A stretch of DNA of 64,000 nucleotides from Prostheceraeus crozeri (lineage: Eukaryota; Platyhelminthes; Polycladida; Euryleptidae): assembly GCA_907163375.1 (NCBI GenBank), contig CAJQUW010013637.1:310001-374000 (forward strand), written 5' to 3'. Position numbers and translations under genes: made by a program. Shown here piece after piece: positions 42,815 to 55,092 of the stretch. Every line of letters begins with the position of its first letter. Positions within the stretch are counted from its first letter, which is position 1. The notes beneath the pieces are model-generated. The model was not told where the DNA came from and searched no databases. It was given only the letters and a program-made list of their open reading frames with translations.

Positions 42815-43409
42815 TAGGAACCCTGAACTGTGAATCGCGTCGTCGAGGCGACTAGTTCAAAATCAAAGCTAGGAGTCACGTCAGTTCGCAAAGTGGCGGA
42901 AGAGGTTGGTATCATTTCAAAGACTAGTGTCCATAAAATCCTTCGGCATGAACTAAAACTTAACCCGTACAAATTACAAGTCGTGCAAGCACTTGAGCCG
43001 GCCGACAAGCGAAAGCGCTGTGAGTTAGCGAGTTGGCTTCTCGACAATCAGAATGTAATCGATGACATTGTCTGGTCTGACGAGGCGTATTTTTCACTCA
43101 ATGGGATCGTTAACACGCACAATTGCCGTATCTGGTCAGATGTTAAGCCATCAACATGCATCTCAAAATCCCTTCATTCGGCTTCATCGATATTATTCGG
43201 CGATTGACTGCAGTGATTGATTGCGATGGCAATCATTTCGAACACTTGATTTGAACATTTTAATCACCAAATATTGGCTTCTTACTGTTAGATTCGTGAA
43301 TTCCCCTTTATGTTGCGCAATATAACATGGCTTGTGATAAAAAAGTTTATTGCTTTCTCATGTAGATATTCAATTTAAAAGTCAAGCGAATTTACGGACA
43401 CCCTGTATA
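42815..43409 (+). pseudogene. Mariner/Tc1-superfamily relic with internal deletion
   Basis: Frame 42,830-43,207 gives the helix-turn-helix part (VRKVAEEVGIISKTSVHKIL), the linker (ELKLNPYKLQVVQAL) and the first catalytic Asp (IVWSDEAYFSLNG...NCRIW). Then it jumps to a C-terminal-like end (RLTAVIDCDGNHFEHLI in another frame, to about 43,250), so the part with the other two acidic residues is lost. A right terminal repeat (ttacggacaccctgta, about 43,392-43,409) remains; the left terminal repeat is not seen. Non-functional. Confidence 0.7.
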
Positions 43410-43568
43410 ATAACGTTTTCCTTTATTTCCTTTTTCTCAAAAGTTTCCTTTGTTTTCTACTACTTTTCTATTGGTGTAGTGCTAACCATGTTTGATGTTG
43501 GTTGAATGTGTGGATTAGGAGAAGATTTTAAAGAAGATATTGGCATATTTTCACATTTAACGCAATGT

Positions 43569-44775
43569 TTCAGATTTGAATTCTATGTTTCAGCATGAGT
43601 TGAATGACCTCAAAGCCTCACTTCATGCAGTGGATGGCAAGTTGAACAAATTGGCAGTGTAGCAAAATGGAGAAAAATGTCCTAAGCGAATGGCGGGTCT
43701 TGAAGCTTTGGAAGTTCTGAAGAAGTTCGGATTACCACTTATGGAGAGAGAACAGGTAAATCTCACGTAATGTAGAGTAGTTATTAGCAGTGCCATCAGC
43801 AGGTGATGGTTGGAATTCATAATTAAGCAATAAGTAAGTCGACTGCAGGTTTCATTCGAATATGTAGTGCCGACGGTTGTTAAGCAAACAAAGCTTATAA
43901 TAGAAAAGAATAATTGTTGAATGAATTGTTGACAAGTTCACTTGAATTGTCAATAAATTGTGCATGCAAACTGTTAATAGAACCATTATGACCTGAAAGT
44001 CTGAAAATCAAGTGTAAATCACACTACAGTTGTGTTGTTAAAGTTTCAAACTATTGATTGTTAACTATTATTTATGTTTATGTTTTCACAAAAAATCCTT
44101 ATCACGGTGACAAATGTTTTTCAATTTTACAATCGCAGTTTCATTGTATTTTGTAGTTTTGTTTAGCGTTATTAGGTGAATAACGACTCCAGTTCAAATA
44201 AATTTCCGGATGAAAATAGTTGAATACTCGAGGATAGATATGCATGCATGTAGATATATTAGTATGAGTTAGAATTATGTCAGAATTCTGTTTTTGGTTT
44301 CTTCTTCATGAGTCAAGCATTCTACATGAAAGTTTATTTAGTTTCTAGATTTGGAAAGCTCAATGAATTGTCGCGAAAATCGTTCCGAATTGAAACTGGC
44401 GATTGCAGCTCTCACACCGAAGACGACACAAACTCTTATCTCCGCGCGTGCCATTGTGCGCATCATAGCGCCAGATAAACTTATGCAAGTATTTCGACTG
44501 GACAAGTTGCGAAAAGTCAATGTGGACAAAATCCCATTCCCATCAAAATATCCAAACTATTCGACGTAATCACCAGTGTGGTAGTGCATAAGACTGGAGG
44601 AGGTATCGAGGCTTCGATCGCAGCAATAGGTCGTCATTTCACAAAGTGTGCAGATCGTAAGTCATCGAAAGAGTATCTGAACATTTCCGATTCTAGTGTA
44701 AGCTTGTTTCAGGGTTCAGGAGAATCAGAGTCTGATTCTCATAACACCGAAGAACGCGAGTCAGATGCATCGTGA
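43569..44775 (+). pseudogene. Unrecognised gene relic in two to three exon-like pieces
   Basis: Piece 1 (about 43,593-43,756; acceptor gtttcag, donor gaacag|gtaaat) has one stop but reads HELNDLKASLHAVDGKLNKL and GLEALEVLKKFGLPL. Piece 2 (44,348-44,775; acceptor gtttctag) reads SMNCRENRSELKLAIAALTP, RAIVRIIAPDKLMQVFRLDK and, after a frame change near 44,565, KTGGGIEASIAAIGRHF and an acidic Ser-rich end. The layout (coiled helix, then a short block opening with GLPL) recalls the DUF4806 gene at the right of the window, but the match is weak. Confidence 0.35.
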
Positions 44776-45399
44776 TTTGCATATGTTTTGTCCTTCACGC
44801 ACTTAAAATCGTACACTTTCTTATGATCAACTACCTTGTATGTACACACCTTCCGCTGAGTTGAATTTCGCAGAATTGCACCATCCACTCGATATTAGTA
44901 TTTTCGTCCACAAAATATACTACCTTTAGTTACTTAATCATTCTTATAATAATTCATTCGAAAACTTCATCCTAAATAGTAAATCATATAAGTCAATTGA
45001 TCTACTTTAGATCCCATAATTTATTCTTGCCTGCATCGGTCACCTCATGACACGAAAATAAAATGTTCATTGATTTGTGGTGCATTTTTCAAGCGAAATT
45101 CTAACTCGTTGGTAATTGTTACTAATTGTAATTGGAGATGATCCTACAAACTACTTTTTGTATGCTATCTGGAAATCTGTCAAGGTTTTTTGCCTCTTGT
45201 ATCATTTTGTGGAGTTCGACATGTTATTTGAAAAATTAGGTTGTCAACACAATTTCCTTCTTACCTAACGATATATTTTGGTCTGTAGGAAATTAAGTCT
45301 AATGTTACATAGGTTACAATGAAGTTAGTATTTCTGAATTTCTCAGGTAGCCTTTGTGGTTGCCCAGAGTGCGTTAGATATCCGTATATTATTTTTAAA
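44776..45399. other. Gene-less stretch
   Basis: AT-rich, no coding pattern or repeat recognised. Confidence 0.3.
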
Positions 45400-45700
45400 C
45401 AGAATAGTTAGTCCTATGGATGACCGTTTGTCTTCCATAAATAATCCTCTAAATGTCCTTTATGGGTCCCTACACAGTCCGTTGATAGTTACTTTCATGT
45501 CCTTGTAATGACCGTATGGTCGACAAACTGTCCGTAATGAATCCTTAAATGAACCGGAAAACATCAAACGAGGTCAATAGCATGTCCGTTAGGTTTAATT
45601 GAATGTCCGTGGAGAATCATATAATTGTCCGCTGTTGTGACCATAAAAGGTCCTTGAATGTCCGTGGCGGACAAATTTTGTCGCCAAAACTGGGTATAAA
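45400..45700. repeat. Array of recurring (a)tgtccgt words
   Basis: tgtccgt or close variants (tgtcctt, ggtccct, agtccgt, tgaccgt) return every 15-30 bp at least a dozen times, often after aat. No fixed period, so either a strongly decayed tandem array or a cluster of binding sites. Confidence 0.5.
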
Positions 45701-47030
45701 ATGGACAACTGATGGATATGTCCTGCGGGTGTCCGGTCTACCTCCAATGGTTATCCGTCTGCTTGCTGGGATATGCGCAGTTTGCATCAATGAATTCACA
45801 GAATGCGATTGGAACAGGGTTCATATAGGTCCTTCAAATCCTTGAAAAGTTTTGGAATTTGTGAAAGGGTTGTAATTTCCTTGAAAAGTTTTTAAATCTA
45901 CGCTGCCATTGAACATAGGTCCTTGCTTTTGATATTTTATGAATTATTAGCATGTTTTCGGGAAAATTCAACCGTTGCTCATCCATGATTGCATTTTATG
46001 AACAGGCTTACAGTAAGTCCCTTGATAACTGATACCCTTTATCGGCCTCTTTTAGCTTCGCTGTACACTCACAAATGTAAGTAGGCCTACAACAATAGAT
46101 AGCTTGCTGTTATACTCGTACACGTCGAAAAATGATTATATTCATTGTGCATGTTTTCTGCGTCCATATTGCCTGTTAATATTATCTGTCATTTGCATAC
46201 ATGAATGATAATGTGATATGTTTTAGGCAACATCTGGCGTTAGTTCCTGCTGATCAGGTCAGTTTGTTTGTTCTCGCTTTTGTTCTTGGTGAAGAACATA
46301 GTAAACTCTAAGTTGAAAATACCGACTTCAATAAAACAAGTGACGAAATGTGAAGTGGACGATTCAATAATTTAGATGGTGACTAAGAAATTTTCCGATT
46401 GCATAAAATTTTGTGATGGATATAATGCATCAGACAAACGGTCTTCAGCTGCTGAACTTTTCAATGAGAATGTACTTAGTTTAATTATAGTGGAGTCAGT
46501 TGTGCCAGTCATATTTTGGATTAATCTCATTATTCCAATTGATCTTGTTTTTAGCCTAAGTAAGGCATAAATAAATTGTTATTTGTGTTTTAGACGTAAA
46601 TTCCACCTGAAAATGTAAATTTTGTGTTGAATATACTTCATGAAAAAGATGATTTTTTCATTCATGATGTACCCAGAACGTTATTTTAGTCATAACTTGC
46701 ATCACTTGTGTCCTACCATTATATTACATGCATCATAAAAGGCAGAAAATGTTTTAGAAATGTACTCTAACACTTAATTAAATTGTTAATGAATGGCCCT
46801 GAGATAATTGCAATAGTGATAGCAGAGGATTTTCTTTTGCTGACGTCTGTGATTCTCAGCCTAACGTATTATGCAGTCATTTGTGTTGATAAAAAACAGG
46901 ACGAAGTCAACCTAAGAAAAAAATTATTTCACATTATTGATGCTTATAATTTTTTTTTGCTACATTATATTGTACATTCATCATATATTCTACGTACATT
47001 CACGCATTTTTGTTTTTATTTTCAGTCAGC
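45701..47030. other. Gene-less stretch
   Basis: No coding pattern. It probably serves as 5' flank or intron of the hAT-like exon at 47,031. Confidence 0.3.
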
Positions 47031-47405
47031 ATGCCAGGAGATTGCCATTGCAATATTTGCTGGGAGGACTCCTCGAAATTTCCTGATTTTACTGATTGGA
47101 TTAGGAGCGTACCGAACGATAACACAGTTGCATCTTGTGTACTTTGTCGCAGAGCTCCCGTCTCTATTCAGAAAATGGGCGAAGCTGCTTTGAGGAGTCA
47201 CGTAAAAAATTCAAAGCACATCAAAGCCACAAAGTTCATCACTTCAGTTAAGCCAATAGACTCATTTACACGTCCGATATCTACCAGAAATGCGCCAGTG
47301 CTTTCACAAACATCTGAAAGTAGTTCTTCCTCGCAAATGTCTTTGTCTGATATTATAGCCAGTGGTCGGGCCAGAGATTTTTCCATTTTTTCGCAGGTCT
47401 ACTAA
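47031..47405 (+). pseudogene. hAT-like zinc-finger exon, locus 2
   Basis: After an acceptor-like ttttattttcag, the frame from ATG 47,031 reads PGDCHCNICWEDSSKFPDFT, then CVLCR...IQKMGEAALRSHVKNSKHIKAT, a BED/C2CH-type finger (Cys-x2-Cys...His-x4-His) as found at the start of the hAT-like family of locus 1, and then a Ser/Thr-rich linker. The transposase core does not follow; the exon ends in unrelated sequence. Confidence 0.6.
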
Positions 47406-48140
47406 TACCAGCAAATTATAGCATCATATTTCATGATTATGAAGAGTAAAACACCGCTCTTATCAAAACTTGACCAACGCCCAATATCTGTCGGGAGAAA
47501 CTGATTTTTCAAAATGTCTTGTTCAATTTCTGCAACAAAGTGCTTTCTTGTAGTAAGCCAGATTTTTCGAAAGCAACTACGTTTCGTCATTGATGACTCA
47601 CAAAAGATTTTTCGCAAATATCTGATTACATGAACTCGCTACTACCGCCATCTATTGTTTCTTGGGAGCCATTTTGTTAATACTTAACTGCTTAAATTAT
47701 AAAACTGGCATTTTGTTACCGAATCCATCTTATCAACTAGTACACACATGTACACATAGCAAATATAGCCAAATGTCACTAACCTTACAACTAAACCACC
47801 AACAAAAACTTTGCAACAAAAATTCTTGTTATTTCATGTCATTTAAGACATGATCCGTTCAAGTTCATAACAGGCGCTGACAGGAAGGTCACAACAAAAG
47901 GAAATAAACCAATCAGCAAAAATAATTTGCGCACTAAAAACCACGAGATTTGCACAAGGCAGTTTCATGCTTTCATAATAAAATTTACAGAACGTGATTT
48001 GCACCAACAGTTTCAATTATTGTTGTTAATATGTATCAATTTATGCAAGCATGTTGTTTAAATAACCATCAGTTAAATAGACACTTTCGATTATACACGA
48101 GACGGCTATAGTTCTTACTTTGACCCATGTATTATTAACA
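47406..48140. other. Gene-less stretch; possible 5' LTR remnant at its end
   Basis: No coding pattern. The last few hundred bases before aca|tggtggaagc at 48,140 may be what remains of the 5' LTR of the Ty3/gypsy fossil; the repeat partner is not in sight. Confidence 0.3.
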
Positions 48141-49400
48141 TGGTGGAAGCAAAGGAAAACTAAGAGAATACCCACTTATTTAGCTTTCTGAAAGAATAAG
48201 TGAATTGTGCAGCGTATTGTGCTATAGTATGGCGACCAGCGCTATTAGTAATATATTTCACCCGCCCTCCTCCCTGAATCTGGCTGATGGAAACGTCTCG
48301 GAGAGTTTCAGGAAATGGAAGAGAGAGCTAGAAATATTCATGCTAGCGTCAGGAGCAAATGAGAAATCACCAGAACAGCAAACAGCCATAATTCTCCACT
48401 GTGCAGGTTCAGAAGCCATTTCAGTGTATGACCAATTCGCGTACGACAAGAAGGAGGACCGCAATGACCCCCAAGTGATTTTGAAAAAGTTTCAAGAACA
48501 CTGCTGTCCCAAGGACAACGAGGTGTTGGAGACATTCCGATTTTGGAGGATCCCTTTTCAGGAACCATTCGAGAAATTTGTAACTAAAGTCAAGTCAAAA
48601 GCGGAAGAGAAGTTACTATTCAACCGCTTCCTTACACGATTCGAACTAGACTCAGGCGCTGACGTAAATGCAATTTCAAAAAAGTTTGTGAAGCCGGATC
48701 AAATCTACAGAAGCAGCGAGAATTTGCAAATGTGGAACCGCACTAAGGTCAGACCCCTGGGAGAGGCAAAACTCGAGGTAACAAACCCGCGAACAAGGGA
48801 AACATTGACAGAAATCTTCGTTGTTGTTGAGGACGATTACGCCTGCCTACTAGGTCGCGCAGCCAGTGAAAGATTCGGTCTTATAACAATTCACAGAGAC
48901 CGCTTCATCACATCAATTGCACAAGCCGTTGAAAAAATCGAACCAGAGCTGGGAAGTCTGGGAATAGCGAAACTCCATATTGACGAGAATGCAAAGCCTG
49001 TTGCTCTGCCGTGCAGAAGAATACCTTTAGCTCTGAAAGAGAAAGTCACAGAGGAAATCAACAACCTAAGGAACCGAGGCATTTTAGTTAAGGTTGACCA
49101 GCCTACTCCTTGGATTAATCAGATGGCGATCTTCGAAAAAGCAAACAAGTGAGTCAGAATATGTATCGACCCTCAACCACTCAACAAAGTGCTGCAAAGA
49201 GAGCATTACCGCCTGCCTACATTCGATGACATACGTCCAGAATTACACAACTCAAAGGTGTCTACCAAGCTCGATGTCAAGGAGGCCTTTTGGCATGTCG
49301 GATTGGATTTAGCCTCTAGTCTACTGACAACCATGATCACTCCACTTGGTCGCTTCAGGTGGACACGACTACCGTTCGGACTGTGTGTGAGTAGCAGTGT
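48141..49400 (+). mobile_element. Ty3/gypsy LTR-retroelement fossil, incomplete
   Basis: A possible primer-binding start (tggtggaagc) is followed by Gag-like sequence (SESFRKWKRELEIFMLASGA, IILHCAGSEAISVYDQF), an aspartic-protease-like part (FELDSGADVNAI, YACLLGRAASERFGL) and the start of a Ty3/gypsy reverse transcriptase (PCRRIPLALKEKV, STKLDVKEAFWHVGL, PFGLCVSS). The element stops there: later RT, RNase H, integrase and 3' LTR are absent. It is broken in several places and is a dead remnant of moderate age. Confidence 0.8.
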
Positions 49401-51016
49401 TCCTACACCCTGCGATATTCATCGCTCAGCGATATTTCGCCAAAATCCTGCAATATGCGATAATATAGGGATTCCCTGCGATATATTCAATTCCTCTTGT
49501 GAATTTCCCGAGTTATGAAATTTCAGGCCTACGTGTATGTTTAATCGATAATGCCAAGGCATGATGCCGTATTACAATAGATGTAGTGAGCCATGGAACA
49601 GAAAAATAAGTGATTGTAGTTTGAACGACAGTTTGATCGAGCTTATCAAATGCTTGCATTAATTTTTGTATCAAAAATGTCCTAATTGGAATAATTGTCT
49701 TTTAGGATATTATTTCGCGAAGACGATTCGATTTATGGAGGATAAAGGGAGTGTATTTAAGAACGTGTCAAAACAAAGTGTATTCTGCTAGTCGGGTGAA
49801 GTTGTGTGTCGAAAAGCATGATTCTGTTGATGTTTTCTTCGTCTACGATTTTTTTCCAGCATGTGACATGAGACCGTCTAATTAATAAATAAGATGACTT
49901 TTCTCATTGTAAGTGTTGCTTTTGCATTACTTTGTTGAAATCGATACTTTTCTGTGTAAGTCATTTGTCTTTTGTAATAAAACGTTTTGAGAAAACAATC
50001 TTTTCTTCGTCATTGTTTGTATTTACCAGAATGTGCCCATTATTACTTGTTAAGATACTGTGTTTTATTGTACCGGGTACTGGTCGGGTCGTGACTGTCA
50101 TGACTGATATGCATATCGTGGCATGTGATGAAGTAAAACCGAGCCCACATGTAGGCCGACTATGGAGGAATGACATTTTTCGCCATTCCGTTATTTCAAA
50201 CAAACACTGCTGGGTCCCAGGATTCCAAAAATGGAATTCCTTATCTACTGTGGTAATCGAGATTACCAGCTATTTGACATCTTGATAAAAAGAAAATGCA
50301 TCTATTTCTTGTTAAGAATGGAAATTTCCTTTGTGGATGGTCTGTATCCATAACATATTGTGCAATGGTTGTAAATTATGCATTTTGTTACGCTGGATTC
50401 CTGATTATCGAGCTCACAATGCAAAATATTGGAGTAACAATAGGGCTCATGGACCGTGGTGCAGTTGCTTGTATAGTTTCTTTAAGTTCAAGAAATAAAA
50501 TCAACCATCAAATCACACAATTGCAACTTATTGCAATTTGTAGCTTGTAACTTGCAGATTGTAAATTTTTCATTAAATTTGTCTCTTATCGGATAAATAC
50601 TCGTCTATTTTTGCAAAATATTGGAGAATTCAGATGAGCATTGTTATGAGAAGTTAAAAATTTTCTTCTTATTTTTTGGAACCCGATCACAATAAGCATT
50701 GATGAATACTTTTCCTACCGTGTGTAGACCTACATTTCAAATTTGGAATAAATTACCGACATTATGTACTCTTGCTCCTTTCTTTCATGTCTTTGATTCA
50801 AATTTGTCTAGAGTGAATATTGACTACATGTGCGACCTCTTACTTAGTTACTTAATCTTTTATGATTTTAGTAACACTTTAACGATATCTTGATAACTTT
50901 TCGAGACAATTAGCACCAACTAAATACATGTAAATCAATGTGACCATCATAATCCCTTGAAAAAGATTGACCAGCTAATATCATAAATAACAATCTTTCC
51001 ACTCATTCTTGCTTCA
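49401..51016. other. Gene-less stretch
   Basis: Begins with a gcgatatt-rich patch (ctgcgatattcatcgctcagcgatatttcgc, then gcgataatatagg, gcgatatattc). Otherwise no repeat or coding pattern seen. Confidence 0.3.
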
Positions 51017-51038
51017 GTGTGAGAATAATATTTTGTGG

Positions 51039-51659
51039 ATGTCAAGCAAGCGATCAACGAAATTTACCACCGATTGGGTATCTGCTGTCGATGATGGAAA
51101 TATTTGGCTACAGACGAGTAACAAGGGTGACAACTTCTTCCACTGCGCAGTCTGTGATGTGGACCTCATTGTCGCGAACGGAGGTGTTACCCTAGTCAAG
51201 CAACATGCATTGACGAAATGCTCATCAAAATCGACTGTCAGCTAGAGAGAAAATCGTTCCTTTGTCTTCGTTCTTCAGTTCATCGTCAAAACAAGATAAC
51301 AGCCGCATCGACGGAGACAAGAAAAGTGCTTGACTGCTGAGATTCGTTGGACCTTGCACACAATTGAATCAAACAAGAGTTTTCATTGCGAAGATAAAGC
51401 AGCACAGTTGTTTCGTGTGATGTTTCCAGACAGTAATATTGTCACCTCAATGACAGTCGGTGAAGACAAAGTGAATTACCTGTGTAGTTATGCTATTGCA
51501 CCACATGTGAGAAAACTGATGTCTCGTGAGCTTTGCGAGCGCTACTACAGCATCAGTTTCGACGAATCGGATGCCATGATGGTTGTCTTTGTTCGTAGTT
51601 TAGATGAGAAAACCGGGAAAGTGTGTGTCGACTTTCTGGATATGGTACCGATGGAATAG
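51039..51659 (+). pseudogene. hAT-like transposase relic, locus 3 (N-terminal half)
   Basis: After an acceptor-like cttgcttcag (51,017), ATG 51,039 opens RSTKFTTDWVSAVDDGN...FFHCAVCDVDLIVANGG...LVKQHALTK, a zinc-finger start of the hAT-like family. A break near 51,245 separates it from AEIRWTLHTIE...FRVMFPDSNIVTSMTVGEDKVNYL...IAPHVRKLM...SISFDESDA...KVCVDFLDMV. It matches locus 1 block for block (FPDS, Y.IAP, FDE) but is diverged, so an independent old insertion. Confidence 0.65.
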
Positions 51660-52477
51660 TTCAATTCCGAAGCTTGTGTGCAATATGTACTCACCCGCTG
51701 GAAAAAGTCATGGTTATTCTAGCTCGAATAACCGTCGAATTAAAGGGGATAGGCGAATTCGGAAAAACTGTCGATGTCGTTGTGTATTAACGTTTTACTA
51801 TTGAAATATATAGATAGATCATTAAAATTTCGATTAATTCGCAAATTTAGTTAATGGGGATTCAAAGGAGTTTTTGCGACATAGAATATTAGATGAGGAA
51901 ACTAGTTCAAAGAGATGTCGCAAATGCACCAGTGAAAGTGTGAGACACTTGAGATTACTCTATGATTATTCATCATCAAAGAACCTTAGAAAATTTAAGT
52001 CAAAGGATGGTTGCCACACATTTGGCATTTTAGATAGAGGTTTATCACAATTTATTGTGTTGCACAGCGAACGAAAACTGCTGACGAAAAAGTTAGGGAA
52101 AATCCCTTAAATTTTGATAAAAATGTTACCAAAAGGGAGCGAATATTAAAACTTATACTTAAAGTCACTAAAAACCTTTCACAGAACGCGAGGTAGTAAA
52201 TTTACTTAGTTAAAACAGCACTTTTATGATTGCAAGGAAGCCTGAGAAAAGGCTTGTTTGTCTGTGCTAAAAATATCAAAATATTGACAAGTTGAAATTG
52301 TATGAACGTATAAAAAATCATATGGTGATCAGCCGAGCGTAACTTGTTGACCTTAGACTGATTGTGTGATTATTATCTGAATTGCGTGATATGTGAATAA
52401 ATAAAATTAATAAAGCTTAGTCTATACAATAACATTTCCTGATAACAAATCTATTTATAAACAGTTTTCCATTGAGA
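51660..52477. other. Gene-less stretch
   Basis: No gene. A 78-codon open frame (51,874-52,110) is Lys/Arg/Ser-rich and not recognisable. Confidence 0.3.
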
Positions 52478-52486
52478 GTATATAAG
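52478..52486 (+). promoter_or_regulatory. TATA box of the EnSpm/CACTA-like transposase
   Basis: attgagagtatataagcat lies 62 bp before the ATG at 52,548, fitting a start site near 52,510. Confidence 0.55.
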
Positions 52487-52547
52487 CATACTCTACTGTA
52501 TATCTACCGTACTGTAATACCATCAATCAGTTGTTGTAATACCAATT

Positions 52548-54466
52548 ATGTCGAAGCAATGGATAAACAGAAACGCTAGCATGGAGGCCTCCAAACTATT
52601 CATGGCAGATTCTGAAGAGAGGGACATAAATATTGATAGTTCGATTTTACCCTTACAAAGTCGATCTGACGAAAAATTAGAAGAACATAGTCGTGGCAAT
52701 TCTGAAAATGATAGTTCTTTTTTCGCAGAGGCATCAGGCATATTTCCAGAAGATTTTGAAACACCGTTGAATGAATTTAGCAATGCATTTAGTGATGAGC
52801 GAGATGAGGAAGAGGGTGATAAATTCAAAAAGTATTTCATGAATGACAATAGTCTTTCTGATGATTTACTAATGTTTGCAATGATGTTTTGTCTTCCAAA
52901 GCGTGCAATTGAAACTTTGTTGCAGATTTTGCTAAAGCACAATGTTTCTGTTCCGAATTCTGTATATCGTCTGCGAAAATCATGCAAAGTCCTCACACCC
53001 AAAGATTACATCATATCGAACAACATAGCCTACATTTCCCTCTTTGAAAATTTGACGTTTGCTTTCCATAATAACCTTATAGCTGCATCTTTTGATGCTT
53101 TACACAGTAAATACTTCATCGATCTTCTTATCAATGTAGATGGCCTTCCTTTGTTTAAAAGTTCTCAGGTAGGTCTTTGGCCAATATTAGTCAAATTTTC
53201 ACAGAATTCAAAGCCTTTTCCACTTGCTGTCTATTGTGGTATAGGTAAACCTGATTTGTTAAATTTGATGGAACGATTTTTTCCAGAGCTTGATTCTTTT
53301 AAAGCATCTGGATTTCTCCTACAAGATGGTCGTAGAATTTTTCCACACCATATCATTTTTATATGCGATGCTCCGGCTCGAAGTTATTTGCAGCGTATTA
53401 AAGGACACTCTGGCTACTATGGATGCGGTTATTGTAGAGAAAGAAGGGATTATGTGAATGATAGAATAGTTTACCCTTCAATAGAGTTCGAACAAAGAGA
53501 TCACGAACATTATAAAAATTTCAACGAAAATAATCAGCTGTCATTATCACCGTTAGCAACCAGTGTTCCGTTCCTTAGCAGATTTCCTCCTGACTACATG
53601 CACTTTGTGTGCTTAGGCGTTACCAAAAAATTATTCTTTTATTACTTTACAGCGACTAAAGGTATGAGACTTCCATGTCGTTTGTCCAGCTCTCAACTAA
53701 ATTTTCTAAATGACAGTATCTTGTCTATAAGACGATTCACACCAACGGAATTTCAGAGGAAACCACGTACCATGAAAGATTTAGCATTTTTTAAAGCATC
53801 TGTTCCGAAGTTTTCTTCTCTATTTTGGACCATATTTATTCAGAAAGTGTCTACCAACTCCTTACTTTCAACATTTCCTCACTCTTCATTTCGCCATAGC
53901 TGTATTTTTATCAAGAGATCACTCATTTGCGTGACAACGCTGCTGAATGTCTTAAAATTTTTGTTTATGACATGGCGCAATTCTTTGGCAGACAGTCACT
54001 CGTTTACAACGTTCATGGCTTACTTCATTTACACCATTATGTTAGATTATATGGGTCTCTGGAAAATTTTTCTTGTTTTCCTTTTGAAAGCTACTTTAGC
54101 ACATTAAAGAAACGAATAAAAGCATCAAACTGTGTGTTTACTCAAACAATTAATCAACTTTTCGAAATAAGAAATTTTTACTCTAAGCAGCCTCCTATAG
54201 TTTATTCATATACTGACAAATCTCCAAATAATTGCTGCCTTACTGTTGACGGTCATGTTGCCCTGATTGAAGAACAATACGAGGATTGCTATCTCGGTAT
54301 ACTTCTTCAATTCCACTCAAATTTGTATAACCATCCATATAAATCAAAACATTTGAACATCGGTGTTTTTAAGCGAAGTGGAAGACAACTACAGACTATT
54401 GTCCCCAAACGAAAAGCCATTTGCATTCCTGATGGTGACTATTTCGTCGTGATTCCTATATTATAA
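52548..54466 (+). pseudogene. EnSpm/CACTA-type transposase with frame disruptions
   Basis: The first frame (to 54,107) holds an acidic N-terminus (about 1-110), a helical region and the catalytic core: LINVDGLPLFKSSQVGLWPI (first Asp), IFICDAPARSYLQ (second Asp), GYYGCGYCRERR (Cys pair typical of this family) and PPDYMHFVCLGV. True coding switches frame between about 53,800 and 53,925, at least twice, and goes on in the frame ending 54,466 with VHGLLHLHHYVRLYGSLENF and CFPFESYFSTLKKRI (the C-terminal acidic block), then a C-terminal GYF-like domain. Apart from this patch about 630 codons look healthy, so the element died recently. Terminal repeats were not recognised. Confidence 0.75.
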
Positions 54467-54658
54467 AGATACTTATGGGTCAACGCCTGTAACAAAACGC
54501 TTGTCATATTATTTGTAGTCACATATTGTCATTTATATTGGTCATGGATATTCCCCGAACGACTGTTTGAACGCCTGTAAATGGGACGCCTTGCTCGATT
54601 TTACGTACCGACGGGAGGACCAGAACAACACCACCAACAATAACATCCGGAGAAGATC
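54467..54658 (+). other. Probable 5' untranslated exon of the DUF4806-type gene
   Basis: Ends gaagatc|gtaagt (donor at 54,659) with an acceptor tgctttgcag at 55,092 directly before the ATG of the first coding exon. The transcription start was not located. Confidence 0.45.
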
Positions 54659-55092
54659 GTAAGTTTGCCCTACTAAAGAATTCCTCTCAATTCGAGATAA
54701 AATATTAGGAACTCAGCTATCTATGTCTACAGTCCTGTGCAAAATATAAGCGTATTTTTAAAGAAATCATGTTTTACTGATATCCTTCTTCGTCAGAGAT
54801 ACCATAGTTTCATCAGAGAATATGCTCGCATAACCTTTAGAAGTCTAAAGATAATCTTGTCACACAAAAGCACAGAGACACATACGATGGAAGCTGAGAA
54901 GTAGTCAGTCGAAGTTGAGGTTGACTTTGCAACTGATTTGGCACGCATTAATTTGCAAAGATCCGGAAGATTAGTGTACGATAACTCGAGTAAACAAATG
55001 TATATACTGTATAAGCAAAGTTTTTTCTGCTTTTTGGTGACTTGAGATGTCGTCAACTCCTAATATTTACTTAACTTTGTTATGCTTTGCAG

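Noticed and set aside
51874-52110. 78-codon basic open frame after the third hAT-like relic
   Set aside because: Does not match the hAT-like family or any domain I know; likely chance.
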